Shown piece by piece: positions 17,620 through 27,428 of a stretch of DNA of 64,000 nucleotides (position 1 is the stretch's first letter; each line of letters opens with the position of its first letter). A program made the translations under genes and the position numbers. Origin of the DNA: Caulobacteraceae bacterium. Lineage in GTDB: Bacteria > Pseudomonadota > Alphaproteobacteria > Caulobacterales > Aquidulcibacteraceae. Location of the stretch: assembly GCA_009773335.1 (NCBI GenBank), contig WRPF01000005.1, positions 18,153 through 82,152 of the forward strand, in the 5' to 3' direction. The notes beneath the pieces were generated by a model. That model saw only the letters and a list, made by a program, of their open reading frames with translations, was not told the origin of the DNA and ran no database searches.

Positions 17620-18888
17620 ATGGCCAGCCCACAGAGCGCCGCCGCGCCCGGCGTCGCAGCCGCGAAACCCGACCGGACCCTTTTCGTCCTGTCGTTGGGT
17701 CTTTTCTTCCTCTGGGGCTTCGCCACCGTCCTCATCGACATCCTCGTGCCAAAGCTGAAGGGCCTGTTCACCCTCAGCTACACCGAAGCGATGCTGACGC
17801 AGTTTGCGTTCTTCATCGGCTACTTCGTGTTTTCCCTCCCCGCCGGCGTGATCGTGGGCCGGATTGGGTACATGCGCGGCATCGTCGTCGGCCTCGTGAT
17901 CATGACGATCGGCTGCCTGCTGTTCGCCCCGGCCGCACGCATGGGCGTCTACGAGGGTTTCCTGCTCGCGCTGTTCATCATGTCGGGCGGCATCACGATC
18001 CTGCAGGTCGCAGCCAACGCCGTGATCTCGATCGCCGGCGCCGAGGGATCAAGCTCCGCGCGCCTGACCCTGGCGCAGGCGTTCAACTCCTTCGGAACCT
18101 TCATCGGCCCGATCATCGGCGCCCGCCTCATTCTTGGCGGCGAGACAGCGAAGCCGGCGGATGTGGCGTCGATGACGGCCGAGCAACTTTCCAGCATGCG
18201 CATCGCGGAAGCGGCCAGCGTGCAGACGCCCTTCCTCGGCATCGCCGCGCTCCTGGTGGTGCTGGTGCTGGTCTTCTGGTTCCGGCGCAACCTGTTGCCG
18301 CGCACCGAACAGGCGCCCGCCAGCGGCCTTGGGCTGAACCTGCTGGGCCGCCCCCGCGTGCTGTTCGGCGTCATCGCGATCTTCGCCTACGTGGGCGCGG
18401 AAGTTTCGATCGGCTCCATTCTCGTCAACTACCTGATGCAGCCTTCGCGCCTTGACGTGGTTGCAGTGCGGGCGGGCGAACTCGTGAGTTTCTACTGGGG
18501 CGGCGCCATGGTCGGCCGCTTCCTCGGTGCGGCGGTGCTGCGCAGCGTCAATCCCGGGCACGTCCTGATGGCGTGCGCCCTCGGCGCGATTTCCCTCGCC
18601 GTCGCCTCCGCGTATACGACCGGACTGACCTCGGCCGTGGCGATCCTCGCCATCGGGCTCATGAACTCAATCATGTTCCCGACCATCTTCTCGCAATCTC
18701 TCAAGGGCATCGGCGAAGATGCGCCAAAGGCGGCGGGACTGCTCTGCATGGCGATCGTGGGCGGCGCGATCCTGCCCGTCATCACCGGCGCCGTGGCGGA
18801 CCGCGCCGGCCTCAGCATTGCGCTGATCGTGCCGATCCTCGGCTATCTCTGGATCGTGTTCTTCGGTCGCTACACCGCCAGGACTTGA
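17620..18888 (+). CDS. Sugar:H+ symporter, MFS (FucP/glucose-galactose transporter family)
   Basis: This 422-residue, 12-helix major facilitator has FFLWGFATVLIDILVPKLK in helix 1 and the family-typical LTLAQAFNSFGTFIGPIIGARLIL and MNSIMFPTIFSQSLKG. This subfamily imports glucose, galactose, fucose or N-acetylglucosamine. ATG 17620 has GAGGA 8 bases upstream, which makes it better than the in-frame ATG 17605. Its divergence from glk-zwf points to glucose as the substrate. It is paralogous to the MFS protein at 30384-31649. Confidence 0.88.
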   Translation: MASPQSAAAPGVAAAKPDRTLFVLSLGLFFLWGFATVLIDILVPKLKGLFTLSYTEAMLTQFAFFIGYFVFSLPAGVIVGRIGYMRGIVVGLVIMTIGCLLFAPAARMGVYEGFLLALFIMSGGITILQVAANAVISIAGAEGSSSARLTLAQAFNSFGTFIGPIIGARLILGGETAKPADVASMTAEQLSSMRIAEAASVQTPFLGIAALLVVLVLVFWFRRNLLPRTEQAPASGLGLNLLGRPRVLFGVIAIFAYVGAEVSIGSILVNYLMQPSRLDVVAVRAGELVSFYWGGAMVGRFLGAAVLRSVNPGHVLMACALGAISLAVASAYTTGLTSAVAILAIGLMNSIMFPTIFSQSLKGIGEDAPKAAGLLCMAIVGGAILPVITGAVADRAGLSIALIVPILGYLWIVFFGRYTART

Positions 18889-18958
18889 CTGCACGGCGGC
18901 GCTAGCCAGCGAGCGGCGATCATATGCTTCCCGCGGCGCCCGCCGCGGCCCGCGACCG

Positions 18959-20920
18959 TCATTCGATGGCGAGTTCGAAGGGAACGGCGGGCAAGTCGGA
19001 TGCGTTGAAGAGGTTGCAGATCGGGCTGTCGCCCCAGCAATAGCGGACAAATGCATCGCCGCCGGCGACATCCTCGATGAACATGTCCGAATCCTGCACG
19101 CGCGCATCGACAAACCGGCACGCACGATCAGACGTGCAAAGTTCGACGCTCGCAGGCCGCGCGCCGCTGTGGACGACCAGCGGTCCGTGCCCGAATGATA
19201 CGCGCACCGCCCCACCCTCCTTTTTCGCCGCCAGCGGGACCGGACCGCTGTCCTCGATGTTCTCGGCGTAGAGCCGTCGACGCGCGAGCCGCGCGAGGCG
19301 CTCCGCCAGCACGAGTTTCTGCGTTGGGTGAATGTCGTGGCGATCACCGAGATCAATTGAAACGGCGAGCGCCGCATGCGGATCGGCCGCGACGATGCGG
19401 CGCTGTACGTCCCGGATGCGGCCCCATCCATCCCGCACGGGCGCCCCGATGACCGGCGCGCCGAATGCGGCGAGCTGGACGACATAGAATTCGAGATTGC
19501 GGTTGTCGTGCCAGGCGCGCCAGTCCGCGAACATCGCCGGCAACAGGCGCTCATACGCTCGCGGTTCGCCTGCGTTGGTTTCGCCCTGATACCAGAGCAC
19601 GGCGCTCATGCCGTAGCCCTGCGCTGGCGCGATCATGCCGTTGAACAGCGTCGAGAATGCGCTCGATCCACCCCAGGGACGACGGGGCGGCAGGCCGATC
19701 TCGCTCAGCGGCGCGGCGATGCGATAGCGCCACGGCGCGGCGAGAGAAATCCTGCTGCCATCGGAAAGATGCAACTGCTTCTCCCCGGCGGCGCCCCAGA
19801 ACCCGCCGCCGCCGCCGGTATCGAGAACAGATGACGCCAGTACATTTCGGCCTTCCCGCAACACGCCGGGCGCAATCGCGTAGGCGCGCGGCGCGTCCCA
19901 CACGTCTTCGCCGCCGACGCGCTGACCATTGACGTAGGTCACGTCGGCATCGTCAGCCGGACCGAGTTCGAGCCGCCCGCCAAGGGAGGCCTGAGCCGCG
20001 GAAAGCGTGAAGTCGGTCCGAAACCAGACGATCCCGTCCAGGTGAGCAAGTTGCTGCTCTCCGGCGTCCTCCCAAAATCCTTCGGGCGATACCGTCGCCC
20101 AATCCCTGTCGTCCAGATCCGGTGCGTTCCATTGTCCGGCGACGCCGGGGTCACGGTCATGCCGCCACTGCTGCATGCCTTGCGCAAAACGCCGGTCGGC
20201 GGCCTGAGGATCACGCGCGTGAGCGGCGGCGAGTTCAACTTCATCGCCGCGTCCGGCGCCGCGCAGCGCCGCTTCGCTCATCCAAGCCTCTATTGGCGTA
20301 CCGCCCCACGATGCATGAATCAGCCCGACCGGCACATGCTGCGTTCGCTGCACAGCGCGACCAAACAGATAGCATACGGCGGAAAAGTCACCGGCGGCGG
20401 CCGGTTCGTCCACCATCCAGCGGTTCGCCGCATCGTATGCATGCTGCGGCGTCGCCGAGAGCCGGCGAGACACCTGGAACAAGCGGATCTGCGGATTGGG
20501 CGCCTCGCGCAGCAGCGCCGTGCTGTTTGTGGCCAGCCGCGTCGGAAACTCCATGTTCGACTGCCCGGAACACAGGAAGACATCTCCCGCCAACACGTCT
20601 GTGACGACCTGTGTCCGCCCGCCCGCAATCGCGGTGATTGTGTGCGGTCCGCCGGCTTCAAGCGTGCCCAGGCTCATTCGCCATGCGCCGGTGCGATCGG
20701 CGCGGGTCACACGCGGCGGACCGTTGTCCAGTCGCGCCATCACCCGTTCGTTCGGTCCGGTCCATCCCCACACGTGAAGCGGCTGACCACGCTGCACCAC
20801 AGCGTGATCCTGAAACAATGAATGCAATAACGGGCGTTCAGCGCCCTGCGCCGCCGCCTCGACGCCCGGCGATGCGACCACGCACGCCGCGATCGCCAAT
20901 ATCACTGCAACGCGCTTCAT
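18959..20920 (-). CDS. Sialate O-acetylesterase-like (CE20-like) secreted esterase
   Basis: This 653-residue exported esterase has a Sec signal of about 26 residues. The SGNH-type block I is GDVFLCSGQSNMEFP and carries the catalytic Ser. HASWGGTPIEAWM, WYQGETNAG and the late DRHDIHPTQK (catalytic Asp/His) follow. A jelly-roll insertion lies between blocks, as in bacterial sialate 9-O-acetylesterase and xyloglucan acetylesterase proteins. Start ATG 20920 is chosen because the signal begins there. It is divergent from LacI regulator 1 and probably deacetylates the glycan imported by the TonB receptor. Confidence 0.88.
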   Translation of the reverse strand: MKRVAVILAIAACVVASPGVEAAAQGAERPLLHSLFQDHAVVQRGQPLHVWGWTGPNERVMARLDNGPPRVTRADRTGAWRMSLGTLEAGGPHTITAIAGGRTQVVTDVLAGDVFLCSGQSNMEFPTRLATNSTALLREAPNPQIRLFQVSRRLSATPQHAYDAANRWMVDEPAAAGDFSAVCYLFGRAVQRTQHVPVGLIHASWGGTPIEAWMSEAALRGAGRGDEVELAAAHARDPQAADRRFAQGMQQWRHDRDPGVAGQWNAPDLDDRDWATVSPEGFWEDAGEQQLAHLDGIVWFRTDFTLSAAQASLGGRLELGPADDADVTYVNGQRVGGEDVWDAPRAYAIAPGVLREGRNVLASSVLDTGGGGGFWGAAGEKQLHLSDGSRISLAAPWRYRIAAPLSEIGLPPRRPWGGSSAFSTLFNGMIAPAQGYGMSAVLWYQGETNAGEPRAYERLLPAMFADWRAWHDNRNLEFYVVQLAAFGAPVIGAPVRDGWGRIRDVQRRIVAADPHAALAVSIDLGDRHDIHPTQKLVLAERLARLARRRLYAENIEDSGPVPLAAKKEGGAVRVSFGHGPLVVHSGARPASVELCTSDRACRFVDARVQDSDMFIEDVAGGDAFVRYCWGDSPICNLFNASDLPAVPFELAIE

Positions 20921-21122
20921 GCGTGTCTCCCGCGCGCCCGCCCCGGGGATCAAGCCGCCGCCTGCCCCTGGGTGCGGGCCTTGTTGTGACCTTTGCCGGT
21001 CAAGGCCAATGGTCGATCCCGCGCGCGGCGGCAATACCTGGCTTCATCCGGGCGAATGGCTTGCTGGCGGATACACTGCATTGCTAGAGGTTTCAGCCGC
21101 GCATCTCCTCAGGAGTCCGGCC

Positions 21123-22187
21123 TTGCCGCAGAAGAAGCCGACGATCGACGACGTGGCGGCGCATGCGGGTGTCGCGCGGACCACGGTATCGCGTGTGCTG
21201 AACGGGGGGCCCCATGTCAGCGCCGGCGTGCGCGAGCGTGTTCAACGGGCGGTCGCGGCGCTCGACTACAAGGTCAACGCGCAAGCGCGGTTTCTGGCCG
21301 GCGGAGGAAGCCGCCAGCTGATGCTCGTGCATGTGTCGGCGTTCGATGCCGAACCCAACTCCTACTATCATTCAGGTCTGGAGCTCGGCGCGCTGCGCGC
21401 GTGTTCCGAGCTAGGCTTCACGCTCAGCACCCATGCCCTCGATCCGACAGATCCCGACCACGCGAAGCGGCTCATCGCGCTTGTGAAGTCGGCCCGGGTG
21501 GAAGGGCTCGTGTTGACGCCGCCGCTGTCGGACGACGTCGCTCTCGTGCAGGCGATCATGCGGCTCGATTGCCCGGTGGTCTGCATATCCGGCGGTCCCG
21601 AGGCGCGCAGTCTGACTGCGTCGATAGGGATCGACGACGAGGCGGCGGGGTACGCCATGGGTCAGTTGCTGATCGGGCTCGGCCACCGGAAGTTCGGCTA
21701 CATCGACGGCCCGGAAGGCCACGTGTCCGCCGGGCAACGGCTCGACGGCGTCCGGCGCGCGATGGGCGAAGCGGGCCTGCCGAAGTCGCATATCCGGGTT
21801 GAGCGCGGGGACTTCACGTTCCGGTCGGGCGTCGTGGTGTGTGAGACCATCCTGGCGGCGCACCCGGACTTCACGGCGCTGATCTGCGCCAACGACGACA
21901 TGGCTGCCGGCGCCATGCACACCATACACCGCATGGGCCTGACGATCCCCGGCGACCTGTCGGTTTCCGGGTTCGACGACACCCCGGTGTCGGGGATCGT
22001 CTGGCCCCCCCTGACGACCGTGCATCAGCCCATCCGGCGCCTCGGCCAGCGCGCTGTCATCACACTTGTAAACACTATCCAGTCCCCCCCCCTCACCACA
22101 GTGCACGAAACCGTGCCCTTCCAGATTGTGGAACGTGCCTCAACGGGCAAGCCCAGGGACCGCCGGTCGCCCTTCCCCCTCCCATGA
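21123..22187 (+). CDS. LacI-family transcriptional regulator 1
   Basis: This 354-residue regulator has an N-terminal helix-turn-helix (TIDDVAAHAGVARTTVSRVL), a hinge helix near AQARFLAG and a sugar-binding periplasmic-protein-like domain ending with FDDTPVSGIVWPPLTTV. The start is TTG 21123, supported by AGGAG at 21111-21115 with 7-base spacing. The longer frame upstream overlaps the divergent promoter and is unconserved. It lies directly upstream of the TonB-dependent receptor and is its probable repressor. The perfect palindrome at 22292-22311 is a likely target. Confidence 0.93.
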   Translation: MPQKKPTIDDVAAHAGVARTTVSRVLNGGPHVSAGVRERVQRAVAALDYKVNAQARFLAGGGSRQLMLVHVSAFDAEPNSYYHSGLELGALRACSELGFTLSTHALDPTDPDHAKRLIALVKSARVEGLVLTPPLSDDVALVQAIMRLDCPVVCISGGPEARSLTASIGIDDEAAGYAMGQLLIGLGHRKFGYIDGPEGHVSAGQRLDGVRRAMGEAGLPKSHIRVERGDFTFRSGVVVCETILAAHPDFTALICANDDMAAGAMHTIHRMGLTIPGDLSVSGFDDTPVSGIVWPPLTTVHQPIRRLGQRAVITLVNTIQSPPLTTVHETVPFQIVERASTGKPRDRRSPFPLP

Positions 22188-22254
22188 CCGTGCCCGACTG
22201 GGGTGTTGGGGCAACTATTGGGGGGATACGTAAGATTTGGAGGCGGGTTTGCGA

Positions 22255-22270
22255 TTGACAGCGTTGACAA
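22255..22270. promoter_or_regulatory. LacI-type operator (class 1) in the TonB-receptor promoter
   Basis: TTGACAGCGTTGACAA is a near-palindrome containing the 14-base core TGACAGCGTTGACA shared with 17567-17580 and 35950-35963. It includes two TTGACA hexamers (22255 and 22264) that could act as -35 elements. A TAAAAT at 22282-22287 is a possible -10, but neither spacing is ideal. A repressor here would block the receptor-GH operon. Confidence 0.55.
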
Positions 22271-22291
22271 TCGCCAATTGCTAAAATACTC

Positions 22292-22311
22292 CATTGGAAG
22301 CGCTTCCAATG
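22292..22311. promoter_or_regulatory. Perfect 20-base palindrome, LacI-type operator (class 2)
   Basis: CATTGGAAGCGCTTCCAATG is a gapless 20-base palindrome with the central CG typical of LacI-family operators. It is about 70 bases before the receptor start and just downstream of the likely promoter, an ideal roadblock position. Its sequence class differs from the TGACA-type sites, suggesting that a second LacI protein, possibly the adjacent one, binds it. Confidence 0.65.
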
Positions 22312-22380
22312 ACCAGTTCAAGAGTCTGCGGGGCGGAACGCTTGCGCGCCGATCCATGCGGCAAGCCCGGGGAGGAATTG

Positions 22381-25224
22381 ATGGGCGAATCTCACAAGAG
22401 TCGAAGTGCGTCTAAGAACTGGCTGCGTTGGGCGGGGGCCGCCTCGGTGACTGCCTTGATGGCGTCGTTCCCGGGCATGGCGATGGCGCAGTCCTCGCAG
22501 GATGCGCAGAACCAACCGGCGCTGACCGACGAAGTCGTCGTGACCGGCATCCGCGCAGGCCTCGCGACCTCGATCGCGGCGAAGCGCGAAGAAACCAGCA
22601 TCGTCGAAGTGGTGTCGGCCGAAGACATCGGCAAACTGCCCGACGTCTCCATCGCGGAATCGCTGGCGCGCCTGCCGGGTCTGGCGGGCCAGCGGGTCAA
22701 CGGCCGCGCGCAGGTGATTTCCATCCGCGGCCTCTCGCCGGACTTCACGACCACGCTTCTCAACGGTCGCCAGCAGGCGAGCTCCGGCGACAACCGCGCC
22801 GTGGAATTCGACCAATACCCGTCCGAACTCCTCTCCAGCGTCATGGTCTACAAGACACCGGACGCGTCGATTTCCGGCTTCGGCCTTTCCGGCACGGCGG
22901 ATCTGCGGACCGTGCGCCCGCTCGAATTCGGCGAGCGCGCGTTTGCCGTGAACGTCCGCGCAGAGGGCACCGACAGCGACCAGCTGAACGACGATGTGAG
23001 CACATTCGGCGGGCGTGTCAGCCTCAGCTACATCGACCAGTTCGCCAACGACACGATCGGCGTCGCGATTGGTTACGCGCACCTCGACTCGCCGTCGCAG
23101 AACCGGCACTACAAGTCATACAGTTACGAGTCGTTTGGATTCGCGGTGACGCCGAACTCGGCGGACCCGGCGCTCCTGGTCAACGGCCAGGAAGCCTTCG
23201 CCTATTCGCGTGAGAATGTCCGCGATGCGGTGATCGGCATTGTCGAATGGGAGCCGAGCGACAAGCTGCATTCGACGCTCGATCTCTACTATTCGACCTT
23301 CAGCCAGCGCGAGACCATGCGCGGCGCACAGTGGTTCTCGAACGGCTGGGCGGACGGCGCGACCTTCACCAATGTACAGACGACCACGGTAGGCGGCACG
23401 CCGTTCGGATACGCGGGCACCCTCAACAGGGGCGTGCCGATCATCCGCAACGACTACAACAAGCGCGACGACGAACTGATCGCTGCCGGCCTGAACACCG
23501 AGTACGATTTCAGCGACAACGTACGGCTCGTCACCGATCTGTCCTATTCCAAGAACACGCGCGACGAGCAGGTGCTTGAAACCTATGCGGGCTACGGCCT
23601 GGGCGTGGGCGGTGTCACCGGCTCCACGCAGAACGTCGGACGAACCTTCGACACCATCACGTTCAATCATCCGGTGGAAGGATTCCCGACTTACACGACG
23701 GGCCTGAACTACGCAGACGCCACACAGGTGTCGCTCGGCGACCGCGCGCCGTGGGGCGGCTGGGGGCATGACGGCGCAATACGCCTCCCCCACGTCGAGG
23801 AAAGCATTGCCGCTGCGGACGTCGCGCTGCAGTTCGACCTCGATGGGATTTTCAACCACATCGAGGTCGGTGTGAACTGGACATCCCGCGAAAAGTCGAA
23901 AGTCGTCCCTGAGTACGACCTGATGCTCAACGGCGCCAACCGGCAACAGGTTCTGGTTGATCCCAGGTATCTCGTCGCGCCGACGTCGCTCAGCTTTGCA
24001 GGCTTGGGTTCGGTGCTCAGCGTGAACCTGCCGGCCGCCATGGGCGCGTACTACACCCTGCGCCCCATCCTTGACCGCAGCAACTTCGACAAGGCCTGGG
24101 ATCTCAGCGAGGATGTCATCACCGGCTACACAAAGTTCTCGTTCCAGGGCGGTCCCTGGCGCGGCAACGTCGGTTTCCAGCTCGTTCATCAGGATCAGCA
24201 ATCGACAGGCGTACGCATTCAGCCGGCGTCCGCAGCGCCGGGCGCCCCGATTGTCGGGACCAAGATCACCGACGGCGCCAGCTACGTCGACATGCTGCCA
24301 TCCCTGAACCTCATCTACGATATCGGGGGTGGCCACCGGGTCCGCTTCGCCAGCGCATACACGATGGCCCGTCCACGGATTGACGAATTGCGCGCCAACC
24401 TCACGGCGAACTACAGCGTCCCCGGCTCGGGTACGCCGGGCACGACCGTGCGTCCCTGGAGTGCGTCGGGCGGCAATCCGCAGCTGGAACCCTGGCGGGC
24501 GACGGCGTTCGACCTCGCCTATGAATGGTATGCCGACAAGACGAGCTATTTCAGCGTTGCGCTGTTCCACAAGGAACTGGACTCGTACATCTATACCCAA
24601 TCGGTCCTCACCGACTTCAGCAGCATTCCGATCCCCTCGGGTTCGGCCGCGCTGCCGCCGGGCACGATTTACAGCCCCGTCGGCCCGCTGAGCATGCCAG
24701 TCAACGGCAATGGCGGATCCGTCAGCGGCTTCGAAGTGAGCGGCGCCATCGACTTCGGCCTGGTCGTTCCCTCGCTTGAAGGTCTCGGCCTCATGGGTAG
24801 CTATTCGCAGACGGATTCGGACCTGAACCCGACGTCCGGCACGAATACGGTGCGCATCGCCGGCCTGTCGGGCGAAGTGCTCAACCTGACCGGCTATTAC
24901 GAGCGCGGCGGCTTCCAGGCGCGGGCGAGCTACCGGTGGCGCTCGGCGTTCAAGGGCGAAGTCGTCCAGTTGTTCGCCAACCGCGGCTTCACTGAAGTTC
25001 TCGACGACGAGCAGCTGGATGCGCAGATCGGCTACACGTTCCAGCAAGGGCCGTTTGAAGGGCTCGGCGTGCTTCTACAGGTCAACAACCTGACGGACTC
25101 GCCCTACCGGACGCGTATCGGCCTCGATACCGGCGGCGCGCACACCTTGGACGGTGGAACACTGCAGGAAGTCTATGAGGAGTACGGTCGGCAGATCATG
25201 CTTGGCGTGAACTACCGCTTCTGA
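22381..25224 (+). CDS. TonB-dependent receptor (Xanthomonas/Caulobacter type)
   Basis: This outer-membrane importer of 947 residues has a signal peptide (ends near AMAQ), TonB-box-like DEVVVTGIR, a plug domain (EDIGKLPDVSIAESLARLPG, RAQVISIRGLSPDF) and a long beta-barrel ending in the C-terminal Phe of GVNYRF. These features match the large receptor family linked to carbohydrate loci in Caulobacter and Xanthomonas. ATG 22381 follows a GGAGGA box. It begins the operon receptor-GH3-halogenase-GH30-MFS. The ligand is presumed to be an oligosaccharide, but no substrate residues can be read. Confidence 0.94.
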   Translation: MGESHKSRSASKNWLRWAGAASVTALMASFPGMAMAQSSQDAQNQPALTDEVVVTGIRAGLATSIAAKREETSIVEVVSAEDIGKLPDVSIAESLARLPGLAGQRVNGRAQVISIRGLSPDFTTTLLNGRQQASSGDNRAVEFDQYPSELLSSVMVYKTPDASISGFGLSGTADLRTVRPLEFGERAFAVNVRAEGTDSDQLNDDVSTFGGRVSLSYIDQFANDTIGVAIGYAHLDSPSQNRHYKSYSYESFGFAVTPNSADPALLVNGQEAFAYSRENVRDAVIGIVEWEPSDKLHSTLDLYYSTFSQRETMRGAQWFSNGWADGATFTNVQTTTVGGTPFGYAGTLNRGVPIIRNDYNKRDDELIAAGLNTEYDFSDNVRLVTDLSYSKNTRDEQVLETYAGYGLGVGGVTGSTQNVGRTFDTITFNHPVEGFPTYTTGLNYADATQVSLGDRAPWGGWGHDGAIRLPHVEESIAAADVALQFDLDGIFNHIEVGVNWTSREKSKVVPEYDLMLNGANRQQVLVDPRYLVAPTSLSFAGLGSVLSVNLPAAMGAYYTLRPILDRSNFDKAWDLSEDVITGYTKFSFQGGPWRGNVGFQLVHQDQQSTGVRIQPASAAPGAPIVGTKITDGASYVDMLPSLNLIYDIGGGHRVRFASAYTMARPRIDELRANLTANYSVPGSGTPGTTVRPWSASGGNPQLEPWRATAFDLAYEWYADKTSYFSVALFHKELDSYIYTQSVLTDFSSIPIPSGSAALPPGTIYSPVGPLSMPVNGNGGSVSGFEVSGAIDFGLVVPSLEGLGLMGSYSQTDSDLNPTSGTNTVRIAGLSGEVLNLTGYYERGGFQARASYRWRSAFKGEVVQLFANRGFTEVLDDEQLDAQIGYTFQQGPFEGLGVLLQVNNLTDSPYRTRIGLDTGGAHTLDGGTLQEVYEEYGRQIMLGVNYRF

Positions 25225-25239
25225 CGCACGCAACGTACC

Positions 25240-25269
25240 CGGGGTGGCGCGGATCGCTTCGCCACCCCG
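25240..25269 (+). terminator. Strong stem-loop after the TonB receptor gene
   Basis: CGGGGTGGCG (25240-25249) pairs perfectly with CGCCACCCCG (25260-25269) around a 10-base loop, 15 bases after the receptor stop. No T run follows. It may therefore be a partial terminator or an mRNA-stabilising hairpin that lowers expression of the downstream enzymes relative to the receptor. Confidence 0.5.
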
Positions 25270-25347
25270 CAACTTAGGGCTCCCCTGCTCCGTCAGTTCT
25301 TGCCACGAGATGGCAGGGCTGGCGGAGCGTCTTTCGCGCGGACGACA

Positions 25348-27384
25348 ATGACAACGAACTCCCCCGGGGCGATCCCGGCGACGACGTTCAACTGGAAGCA
25401 AGCGCGACGCGCTGCGCTGGCCGCATGCGCCGCCCTCGCCCTCGCGACAGCGCCCGCCGTCGCGCCACCCACCGCCGAAGCCCAGAATGCGACATCGGGC
25501 GTGACGTCCCGCACGGTCGACATGTGGCCCGCCGCCCCGCACAGGCGTCCCGCCGACCCCTACATCGAGGCGCGGATCGCCACGATCGTCTCGCGCATGA
25601 CGCTTGAACAGAAAATCGGCCAGATGACCCAGGCCGAGATCCGGTCGATCACGCCCGAGCAGGCCCGCGAATTCCATATCGGCTCCATTCTCAATGGCGG
25701 CGGCGCCTGGCCCGCCATGCACAAGCACGCCGCGCCCGCGGAATGGGCGGCTTTGAGCGGCGCCTTCTACGCGGCCTCCATGTCGACCGACATGGCGACG
25801 CCCGTGCCGATCATCTGGGGAACAGACGCCGTCCACGGGCACAACAATGTTTTCGGAGCGACGCTCTTCCCGCACAATATCGGGCTCGGCGCCGCGCGCG
25901 ACCCCGACCTGATCTACCGCATCGGGCGGGCCACGGCCCGGGCGGTACGCGCCACAGGCATCACCTGGGCGTTCGCGCCGACACTCGCCGTTGTCCAGGA
26001 CCAGCGCTGGGGCCGGACCTACGAGAGCTTTTCATCCGACCCGGCGCTCGTGCGTGCATACGCCGGAAGCTATGTGCGAGGCCTGCAGGGCGCCCTGAAC
26101 GGCGACACGGACGTAATCGCCACCGCCAAACATTTTCTCGGCGACGGGGGCACCTGGCGCGGCGTCGACCAGGGCGACACGCGGACCGGACTGGCCGACC
26201 TCATTCGCACCCATGCGCAAGGGTACTACGGTGCGCTCGACGCCAACGTGCAGACGGTCATGATCTCCTACTCCAGCTGGAATGAGAGCGGCGTCGGCGA
26301 ACGTGGCGCGCGGATGCACGCAAACCGTTACCTGATCACCGACGTGCTCAAGGGACGTCTCGGATTTGACGGGCTTGTCGTGTCCGACTGGAACGCCATC
26401 GAACAGGTTCCGGGGTGCACGCGGACACATTGTCCGGAAGTGATCAACGCTGGCGTCGACATGGTGATGGTTCCCGACGACTGGCGCGCCTTCATCGACG
26501 AAACCGTCGCGGATGTGCGCCGGGGGGACATCGCCGTGAGCCGCATCGACGACGCCGTATCGCGCATCCTGCGCGTGAAACTGCGCTCGGGGCTCTTTGA
26601 CTCCAGTCCCGCTGCGTCCGCCGCCGCCATGGAGGCCGCCTCCATCACCGATGCGCCGCTGGCGCGTGAAGCCGTCCGGAAATCGCTGGTGCTCCTCAAG
26701 AACGCCAATCGCGCTCTTCCGCTGGCGCGCGAGAGTCGCGTGCTTGTCATCGGCAAGGGGGCGGACAGTTTCCCCCTGCAGTCGGGCGGATGGTCGCGAA
26801 CCTGGCAAGGCACGGAGAACGTGAACGAGGACTACGCGACCGGCGAAACCCTTCTTGCAGGCATCCGGCGCGTCGTGGGCGCCGACCATGTGCGCTACAG
26901 CGAAACCGGCGCCGGCGTCGACCCGCGTCAGTTCGACGTCGTCATCGCCGCGCTGGCCGAGCAGCCTTACGCTGAAATGAAGGGAGACGTGACGTTTCCC
27001 GCGACCATGTCGCACAGCGCGCGCTATCCTGAGGATCTCGCCGCACTGGACGCGGTGTCGGGCCAGGGCGTTCCGGTCGTGACGGTGCTCTATTCCGGGC
27101 GGACGGTGTACGCCAATGACCTGATCAACCGTTCCGGCGCGTTCGTCGCAGCGTGGCTTCCGGGAACCGAGGCCGGCGCGATCGCCGATGTCCTGTTTCG
27201 CGGGCCCGACGGGCGCGTCCAGCACGACTTTTCCGGACGCCTGCCATTTGCATGGCCGCGCACGGCGTGCGATTCAACCGGTCGCGCTGCGCGGTTTCCG
27301 GCAGGTTTCGGGCTGAGGTATTCGCGTCCGCAACGTCTTGGGGCGCTGCCTGAAGGCTCCGCAGCCGCGCCCTGTTCGCAGTAG
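25348..27384 (+). CDS. GH3 exo-beta-glucosidase, exported
   Basis: This 678-residue glycoside hydrolase family 3 enzyme has an N-terminal signal-like segment (residues ~17-46). The nucleophile is D347 in GLVVSDWNA, and the acid/base E543 in EQPYAEMKGD is arranged as in the barley ExoI group. KHFLGDGGT and WGTDAVHG are also present. That group removes glucose from beta-1,3-, 1,4- or 1,6-linked glucans. ATG 25348 is chosen as the start; TTG 25300 is an alternative and neither has a good ribosome-binding site. It is in the operon with the TonB receptor. Confidence 0.92.
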   Translation: MTTNSPGAIPATTFNWKQARRAALAACAALALATAPAVAPPTAEAQNATSGVTSRTVDMWPAAPHRRPADPYIEARIATIVSRMTLEQKIGQMTQAEIRSITPEQAREFHIGSILNGGGAWPAMHKHAAPAEWAALSGAFYAASMSTDMATPVPIIWGTDAVHGHNNVFGATLFPHNIGLGAARDPDLIYRIGRATARAVRATGITWAFAPTLAVVQDQRWGRTYESFSSDPALVRAYAGSYVRGLQGALNGDTDVIATAKHFLGDGGTWRGVDQGDTRTGLADLIRTHAQGYYGALDANVQTVMISYSSWNESGVGERGARMHANRYLITDVLKGRLGFDGLVVSDWNAIEQVPGCTRTHCPEVINAGVDMVMVPDDWRAFIDETVADVRRGDIAVSRIDDAVSRILRVKLRSGLFDSSPAASAAAMEAASITDAPLAREAVRKSLVLLKNANRALPLARESRVLVIGKGADSFPLQSGGWSRTWQGTENVNEDYATGETLLAGIRRVVGADHVRYSETGAGVDPRQFDVVIAALAEQPYAEMKGDVTFPATMSHSARYPEDLAALDAVSGQGVPVVTVLYSGRTVYANDLINRSGAFVAAWLPGTEAGAIADVLFRGPDGRVQHDFSGRLPFAWPRTACDSTGRAARFPAGFGLRYSRPQRLGALPEGSAAAPCSQ

Positions 27385-27428
27385 CAACCGGCGCACACAT
27401 TGAGCGCCATCCAACGAGGCGGTGACTG

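Noticed and set aside
20989..21004. TGACC...GGTCA repeat between the esterase and LacI1
   Set aside because: Only the outer five bases match; the core and spacing do not fit the 14-base class 1 operator.
23116..25047. A 643-codon minus-strand open frame
   Set aside because: Antisense to the TonB receptor barrel; no domain seen.
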